A stretch of DNA of 9,828 nucleotides, taken from NCBI GenBank assembly GCA_964431205.1, contig CAYSIX010000164.1, forward strand, positions 1-9,828, given 5' to 3'. Position numbers and translations under genes: made by a program. This document shows, piece after piece, positions 5,658 through 9,828 of the stretch. Within the stretch, counting starts at the first letter, position 1; the number at the start of each line of letters is the position of its first letter. Under the pieces are notes generated by a model. It did no database searches, had not been told where the DNA came from, and was given only the letters and a program-made list of their open reading frames with translations. This DNA comes from CAYSIX01 sp964431205 (GTDB lineage Bacteria; Planctomycetota; Phycisphaerae; Phycisphaerales; Phycisphaeraceae).

Positions 5658-6287
5658 TCAGGCGCGGCGGCGCAGGATGCCCAGGGCGCCCAGGCCCAGC
5701 AGCGCGACCGACGCGGGCTCGGGCACGAAGCTCAGGTCGTCGAGGTGGACGGTGCCGGTGTTGGTCGGCCCGTCGCCGCCGAAGGTCTGTATGGCATAGA
5801 CCACGCGGGCGGTGTCGGCGCCCGCGGGGACCTCGGCGATCAGCTCGAACGGCGTGTACTCGAGGCCGGTCGGGCGCTGATCGGAGATGTTGGGCGTGCG
5901 CGAGACCTCGACGCCGGCGACCGAGTCACGCCACTCGATGCGGATCTCGACACCCACGTCCAGGGGGTCCGAGGGGGTGGCGTGCCAGCCGCTGAAGACA
6001 CCCATCGTGCCGGGGGTCAGGCCGGGCACGTCCTGGAACAGGCCGGCAAAGCTGTTGTCGCTGTCGACGATGGAGATCTCGGCGTGCTGGTCGCCGGTGC
6101 GGGGGTTGCTCATGCCGTTGTCCGACGAGGCGGTGCCCGCGCCGGAGAAGCCCTCCCAGAATCCGACGAAGGGCGCGCCGTCGGCGGTGATGGGGTCTTC
6201 GAAGCTCGGGTTGGACAGCAGGTTGGCCGAGGCGTGCGTGCTCAGCAGCAGCGCGGCGGCGGTAATCGCGGCAAAGGCGGCTCTCAT
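5658..6287 (-). CDS. PEP-CTERM sorted secreted protein with probable jelly-roll carbohydrate-binding-like domain
   Basis: A 209-residue protein with three clear parts. Residues 1-21 are a signal peptide (MRAAFAAITAAALLLSTHAS). Residues 22-187 start with NLLSNPSFEDP and end with TVHLDDLSF; these opening and closing strands are typical of CBM4/9-like beta jelly-roll domains, suggesting binding of a glycan or matrix material. Residues 188-209 are a PEP-CTERM signal: VPEPAS, hydrophobic VALLGLGALGIL, then RRRA. Such tails are processed by exosortase, with the protein delivered to the outer surface or extracellular matrix. The start ATG at 6287 has a strong GGAGGAG site 8 bases upstream. The gene stands alone and is followed by a strong hairpin. 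No exosortase gene is in this window. No catalytic residues are seen; the ligand is unknown. Confidence 0.9.
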   Translation of the reverse strand: MRAAFAAITAAALLLSTHASANLLSNPSFEDPITADGAPFVGFWEGFSGAGTASSDNGMSNPRTGDQHAEISIVDSDNSFAGLFQDVPGLTPGTMGVFSGWHATPSDPLDVGVEIRIEWRDSVAGVEVSRTPNISDQRPTGLEYTPFELIAEVPAGADTARVVYAIQTFGGDGPTNTGTVHLDDLSFVPEPASVALLGLGALGILRRRA

Positions 6288-6705
6288 ATGCGTCTCTCCT
6301 CCAAATCAGTGGGCGTCAGAATCGCCCGGTGCGAGTGGCTAGGGGCCCGTCCACGGACCCCCACGAAACCAACGTGTCACGATCAGACCAGAAAATGTCG
6401 CGGATCCTTCCTCCGTTCCACCGCGCGGTCCTCCTGCCGACGCGGCCAAGCGGCGCTGGAACCCTCATGAAAGCGGTTCCATCAATCAGTACTGTACCAC
6501 ATCGCTCCGGCTTTGAAAAGCCCCCATCGCTGATCTTTCGCGAATTCGTGGTCGGGCTCTTCGGGCGTGGAGCTCGGGCCGCGGGGCGGGGTGCCGTTAC
6601 CCCGGACCCGCGGCGATGGGGATTTGGGCTGGTTGTGCGCGGCGTCTATACTCGTGGCTTGGCCTGAGCGGGCCGCCAAGCTCTGACCCATCGGGAACCG
6701 AAGTC
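6288..6705. other. Divergent intergenic region between PEP-CTERM and ispA genes
   Basis: No gene is supported. Near the PEP-CTERM gene are its ribosome binding site (minus strand, GGAGGAG) and an imperfect hairpin at 6342-6361 (GGGGCCCGT against ACGGACCCC, one mismatch) that would lie in its leader. A GGCTT-TGAA-AAGCC hairpin is at 6509-6522. The middle (about 6360-6540) is less GC-rich, as expected for promoters, but I cannot name a minus-strand promoter. The ispA promoter is at the right end and is listed separately. Confidence 0.45.
6624..6652 (+). promoter_or_regulatory. Probable housekeeping promoter of ispA
   Basis: TTGGGC (6624-6629) and TATACT (6647-6652) are separated by 17 bases. 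The -10 matches the sigma-70 consensus at five of six positions and the -35 at three of six. Transcription would start near 6659, leaving a leader of about 47 bases before the ATG at 6706. This also argues against the upstream ATG at 6616, which lies before the promoter. Confidence 0.6.
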
Positions 6706-7605
6706 ATGTCGCAAAGCACGACCGTGGAGGCCGCCGAGGTGAGCCCACTGAACGAGCCGGCGGGGGCGGTGGAGGGGTATCTGGCGGGTTACTTGCGGGA
6801 GCGTCCGCTGCCGGAGAACCTGCGCGAGGCGATCGAGTACGCGGTGCTGGGCGGGGGTAAGCGGTTGCGGCCGATCCTGGTGGTGCGGTCGTGCGAGGCG
6901 GTGGGGGGCCGGGCGGCCTCGTCGTGGCCGGCGGCGGTGGCGATCGAGCTGGTGCACGCGTTCAGCCTGGTGCACGACGACCTGCCGGCGATGGACGACG
7001 ACGACCTGCGTCGCGGCCGACCGACCCTGCACCGTCACGCGGGGGAGGCGATGGCGATCCTGGCCGGGGACGCGATGTCGTCGCTGGCGATCGAGCTGCT
7101 GCTGACGCGGGTGGAGCCGGCCGAGTTGGCCGCCCGGGTGGCGCGGGAGCTGGTGACGGCGACCAACGACATGATCGCGGGGCAGGTGTACGACACGCTG
7201 CCGGCGTTCGAGGCGGGTCAGCAGCCGCTGGACCGGCTGATGACGATCCATCGGCACAAGACCGGGGCGTTGCTGCGGGCGGCGTGCCGGATGGGGGCGA
7301 TATTGGGTGGTGCGAGCGAGCAGGAGCTGGCGGCGTTGACGCGCTACGCCGACGCCGTGGGGCTGATGTTCCAGGTGGTGGACGACCTGCTGGACGTGAC
7401 GCAGACGACCGAGCAACTGGGCAAGACCGCGGGCAAGGACGCGCGTCAGGCGAAGCTGACGTACCCGGGGGTGCTGGGGGTGAAGACCAGCCGGGCGGAG
7501 GTGGCGCGGCTGCACCGCGAGGCGATGGGGGCGCTGGCGACGCTGGGCGAGGCGGCCCAGCCGCTGCGGGACCTGACGGACTACATGGCGGTGCGGCAAC
7601 GATAG
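6706..7605 (+). CDS. ispA: Short-chain polyprenyl diphosphate synthase (farnesyl/geranylgeranyl diphosphate synthase)
   Basis: This 299-residue cytosolic enzyme condenses dimethylallyl (or longer allylic) diphosphate with isopentenyl diphosphate to give C15 or C20 prenyl diphosphates. Visible motifs in family order: LGGGKRLRPIL (48-58); first aspartate-rich motif D91-D92-x4-D97 in HDDLPAMDDDDLRRGRPT; GDAMSSLAIELL (121-132); GQVYDTL; KTG (185-187); second aspartate-rich motif FQVVDDLLD with D226, D227 and D230; and GKTAGKDxxxxKLTYP (239-254). The two extra residues in DDxxxxD are the bacterial (type II) form. Length is normal for the family. I chose ATG 6706 because a promoter lies between it and the ATG at 6616, and the extra 30 residues are not family-like. 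The ribosome site is weak. Product chain length cannot be fixed by eye. The dxs-type gene follows on the same strand. Confidence 0.93.
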   Translation: MSQSTTVEAAEVSPLNEPAGAVEGYLAGYLRERPLPENLREAIEYAVLGGGKRLRPILVVRSCEAVGGRAASSWPAAVAIELVHAFSLVHDDLPAMDDDDLRRGRPTLHRHAGEAMAILAGDAMSSLAIELLLTRVEPAELAARVARELVTATNDMIAGQVYDTLPAFEAGQQPLDRLMTIHRHKTGALLRAACRMGAILGGASEQELAALTRYADAVGLMFQVVDDLLDVTQTTEQLGKTAGKDARQAKLTYPGVLGVKTSRAEVARLHREAMGALATLGEAAQPLRDLTDYMAVRQR

Positions 7606-7888
7606 GGTGGAACCGGGCCCGGGCGGACGACGACGCCGGGATGGAACGGATACACTGTGGCAGCGGTTTGACGGGGCGTCTCGCGAGCCGCGATCATGGG
7701 AAGGATTCATGGCGACGAGTGGGCGTGATCGGGAAACGATGAGCGGCTTCGCTCGGATGGGGAGCGGGCGGGGCTGTGGCCGCGGCCGGCGTGGCGCGGT
7801 GAAAGGTCAAGCCGCGCGCTGGTTGCAGCCGATCGCGGGGTTTTGACGGGCCTGCCGCCGCCGGGGACCAGGGAAAGGTCAAACGCGT
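7606..7888. other. ispA-dxs gap with possible promoter and short direct repeat
   Basis: The gap holds no confident gene. A possible promoter is TTGACG (7668-7673) with GATCAT (7692-7697), an 18-base spacing that is slightly long. A 10-base direct repeat, GAAAGGTCAA, occurs at 7801-7810 and 7873-7882; the second copy overlaps the probable dxs ribosome binding site GGAAAGG. This suggests that dxs has its own control rather than being simply co-transcribed with ispA. The 45-residue frame inside is described separately. Confidence 0.4.
7709..7846 (+). CDS. Doubtful small basic ORF between ispA and dxs
   Basis: A 45-residue frame starting at ATG 7709 (MATSGRDRETMSGFARMG...) has GGAAGGA only three bases before the start, closer than usual. 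The product is rich in Arg and Gly, as expected of chance frames in GC-rich DNA. It has no domain, signal peptide or membrane segment. It is included because of the upstream purine stretch and the otherwise empty gap; it could be a leader peptide or nothing. Confidence 0.15.
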   Translation: MATSGRDRETMSGFARMGSGRGCGRGRRGAVKGQAARWLQPIAGF

Positions 7889-9828
7889 ATGTCTTACGAG
7901 CTGTTGTCGCAGATCAAGNNNNNNNNNNAGAGACTGACGGTGGACCAGTTGCCGCAGGTGGCCGAGGAGCTGCGGCGGATGATCTGCGATCAGGTGGCCC
8001 GGACCGGGGGTCACTTCGCGTCGAACCTGTGCGTGGTCGAGCTGACGCTGGCGATGCACTACGTGTTCGACTTCGCTTACGACCGTCTGCTGTTCGACGT
8101 CGGGCACCAGTGCTACCCGCACAAGCTGATCACGGGCCGGCAGGACCTGTTCCCGCGGCTGAAACAGAAGGGCGGGATGGCCGGGTTCCCCGAGCCGCGA
8201 GAGAGCGAGTTCGATCTGTTCAGCGTCGGGCACGCCGGCACGTCGATCTCGACGGCGGTGGGCATGGCCCGCGCCGACGCGCTGCTCGGCCAGGGCGACC
8301 GCCGGGTGGTCTCGCTGATCGGCGACGCCTCGATCGTCAACGGCCTGGCGATGGAGGGCATGAACAACGCCGGCACACTCGACCGCCAGTTCCTGGTGGT
8401 GCTCAACGACAACGGCATGTCGATCGCCCCGCCGCAGGGGGCGCTGGCGGCCTACTTCGACCGCGTGCGCGTCAGCCCGACGTATCACGACATCAAGAAG
8501 CGCGGCAAGCGGGTGCTCGAGCGGCTGCCGGGCGGGTCGATCCTCGAGGAGATCTACCACCGCGGCGGCGAGATGCTCAAGTCGATGATCGCCACCGACC
8601 ACATGTTCGAGCACTTCGGGCTGATCTGCGTCGGCCCGATCGACGGTCACGACCTGCCCACGCTGGTGGACATGTTCACCGAGCTGCGTGACATCCAGCG
8701 GCCGGTGCTTCTGCACTGCAAGACGGTCAAGGGCAAGGGTTTCGGGCTGGCCGAGGGCGACCCGTTCAAGTTTCACGCGCCCAAGCCCGACCACTTCGTG
8801 GTCAGCGACTGTCGCGTCGAGAAGAAGACGAGCGGCCGATCGTTCACCGCGGCGTTCGCCGACGCGATGATCGACCTGATGGGCCGGGACGAGAAGATCT
8901 ACGCGATCACGGCGGCGATGCCCGACGGCACGGGGCTGGACAAGGTGATGCCGCACTTCCCCGAGCGGACGCTGGACACGGGCCTGTGCGAGTCGCACGG
9001 GATGGCGATGGCGGCGGGGATGGCCAAGTCCGGGCTCAAGCCGTTCTACGCGGTCTATTCGACGTTCAGCCAGCGGGCGCTGGACCAGGTGTTCCAGGAG
9101 GCGGCGTTGCAGAACCTGCCGGTGCGGGTGTGCATGGACCGCTCAGGCTACGTCGGCGGCGACGGGGCGATGATGCACGGGTTCATGGACGTGGCGATGT
9201 ACAAGGTGTTCCCGGACGCGGTGCTGCTGGCGGCGGCGGACGAGCCGAGCCTGCGTGCGGGGCTGGAGTTCATGCGCCGGTACGATCGCAACGCCTCGTT
9301 CATTCGCTACCCGCGGGACAAGGTGCCGGCCGAGCCGCTGCACCCCGAGGCCGCGCCGTTCGAGCTGGGCAAGGCGGTGCTGATGCGCCCCGCGCGGAGC
9401 GATCGGCCGGACCTGGCGATCCTGGGCTACGGGATCATGGTGTACGAGGCGCACAGGGCGATCGAGCAGCTCGAGCCGCAGGGCTACGACATCGCGTTGT
9501 ACGACGCGCGGTTCGCCAAGCCGGTGGACATCGACCTGGTCGCGTCGCTGATCGAGCGGGGCGTGCCGGTGCTGACGGTCGAGGACCACGCGCTGCTGGC
9601 GGGGTTCGGGTCGTCGGTGCTGGAGGCGGCGAACGATCGGGGCCTGGACACGCGGCTGATCCACCGCCAGGGCATGCCCGACCGCTGGGTGTACCACGCC
9701 AGCCGTGCCGATCAGCTCGACGAGGCGGGCCTGAACGCCGCGGGCATCGCGCGACGGGTGCGGCAGGTGCTCGACCCGGCCCTGCGACCGGCCCTGGACG
9801 TCGAGGTGCGACCGCAGGTCCGCGAGCC
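7889..9828 (+). CDS. dxs: 1-deoxy-D-xylulose-5-phosphate synthase-like enzyme (3' end just outside window)
   Basis: Thiamine-diphosphate enzyme joining pyruvate and glyceraldehyde 3-phosphate, first step of the MEP isoprenoid pathway. The frame runs from ATG 7889 (MSYELLSQIK) across a 10-N gap to the right edge, about 646 residues, so only the last few are missing. GGAAAGG precedes the start. Family landmarks, counting four unknown residues in the gap: GGH (H42), DVGHQCYPHK (70-79), GDAS (145-148), NNAG, LNDNGMSI (N173-N175), GPIDGHDL, LCESHG with catalytic-type E368, AVYSTFSQRALDQ, ALQNLPV, DRSGYVGGDG (417-426), and RYPRD. Some normally conserved positions differ: GDG is GDA, and the usual GADGxTHxG is GGDGAMMHG, so a Met (429) replaces the usual His. 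The overall length and motif order still fit Dxs better than transketolase or pyruvate dehydrogenase E1. It follows the ispA-type gene in the same direction. Confidence 0.88.
   Translation, partial: MSYELLSQIKXXXXRLTVDQLPQVAEELRRMICDQVARTGGHFASNLCVVELTLAMHYVFDFAYDRLLFDVGHQCYPHKLITGRQDLFPRLKQKGGMAGFPEPRESEFDLFSVGHAGTSISTAVGMARADALLGQGDRRVVSLIGDASIVNGLAMEGMNNAGTLDRQFLVVLNDNGMSIAPPQGALAAYFDRVRVSPTYHDIKKRGKRVLERLPGGSILEEIYHRGGEMLKSMIATDHMFEHFGLICVGPIDGHDLPTLVDMFTELRDIQRPVLLHCKTVKGKGFGLAEGDPFKFHAPKPDHFVVSDCRVEKKTSGRSFTAAFADAMIDLMGRDEKIYAITAAMPDGTGLDKVMPHFPERTLDTGLCESHGMAMAAGMAKSGLKPFYAVYSTFSQRALDQVFQEAALQNLPVRVCMDRSGYVGGDGAMMHGFMDVAMYKVFPDAVLLAAADEPSLRAGLEFMRRYDRNASFIRYPRDKVPAEPLHPEAAPFELGKAVLMRPARSDRPDLAILGYGIMVYEAHRAIEQLEPQGYDIALYDARFAKPVDIDLVASLIERGVPVLTVEDHALLAGFGSSVLEAANDRGLDTRLIHRQGMPDRWVYHASRADQLDEAGLNAAGIARRVRQVLDPALRPALDVEVRPQVRE
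7919..7928. other. Ten-N sequence gap inside dxs
   Basis: Ten unknown bases follow codon 10 (K) of dxs. The frame before and after is the same if exactly 10 bases are counted, giving four unknown residues before RLTVDQLPQVAEEL. Typical Dxs proteins have about six residues here (IKSPADL-R type), so the N-run may be a placeholder whose true length differs by whole codons. Confidence 0.95.

Noticed and set aside
6616..6705. N-terminal extension of the ispA product from ATG 6616
   Set aside because: A good promoter (6624-6652) lies inside it, and the added residues do not resemble the family; ATG 6706 gives the normal length.
7694..8998. 434-residue minus-strand frame opposite dxs
   Set aside because: It crosses the N gap, has low-complexity composition, and lies opposite clear Dxs motifs.

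Overview
The window is high-GC bacterial DNA. One AT-richer stretch runs from about base 320 to 1880. Several traits together suggest a planctomycete, probably class Phycisphaerae: a protein with a PEP-CTERM sorting signal, RHS proteins with a dockerin-like calcium-loop segment, a membrane protein ending in a CxxCGYD...CPECG zinc ribbon, weak or missing Shine-Dalgarno sites on some genes, and MEP-pathway isoprenoid genes. This assignment is inference from gene style, not from a marker gene.

Left part (1-2333) is an RHS (polymorphic toxin type) locus. The C-terminal end of an RHS protein enters from the left edge, carries the conserved RHS core, and switches into an unrecognised proline-rich then cysteine-rich tip. 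Next come a six-helix membrane protein with a C-terminal zinc ribbon and a broken RHS piece. In an intact RHS gene that piece would lie upstream of the core seen at the left edge. The AT-richer insert lies exactly between the two RHS pieces, which is what tip-swapping or recombination at an RHS locus produces. The membrane protein is a candidate immunity protein or cargo gene.

Middle part (2334-6287) holds four single genes of envelope or unknown type: a small acidic lipoprotein (minus strand), a secreted 408-residue coiled-coil protein (plus), a conserved cytosolic protein of unknown function (minus, convergent with the previous one), and a PEP-CTERM protein with a probable jelly-roll domain (minus, followed by a strong hairpin). 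The gaps are GC-rich and contain hairpins, a perfect 16-base palindrome and a possible PEP-CTERM remnant.

Right part (6624-9828) is isoprenoid biosynthesis. A promoter-like sequence precedes a bacterial short-chain polyprenyl diphosphate synthase (ispA type). After it comes a 1-deoxy-D-xylulose-5-phosphate synthase (dxs type), which has a 10-N gap near its start and is cut just short of its end by the window edge. The dxs product makes the first MEP-pathway intermediate; the ispA product condenses the resulting C5 units. The Dxs-like protein differs from the textbook family at several normally conserved cofactor and substrate residues.

I do not see a complete, clearly novel system. The best candidates for a second look are the RHS tip plus membrane-protein cassette, an in-frame palindromic insert in the broken RHS piece, and the unusual Dxs residues.
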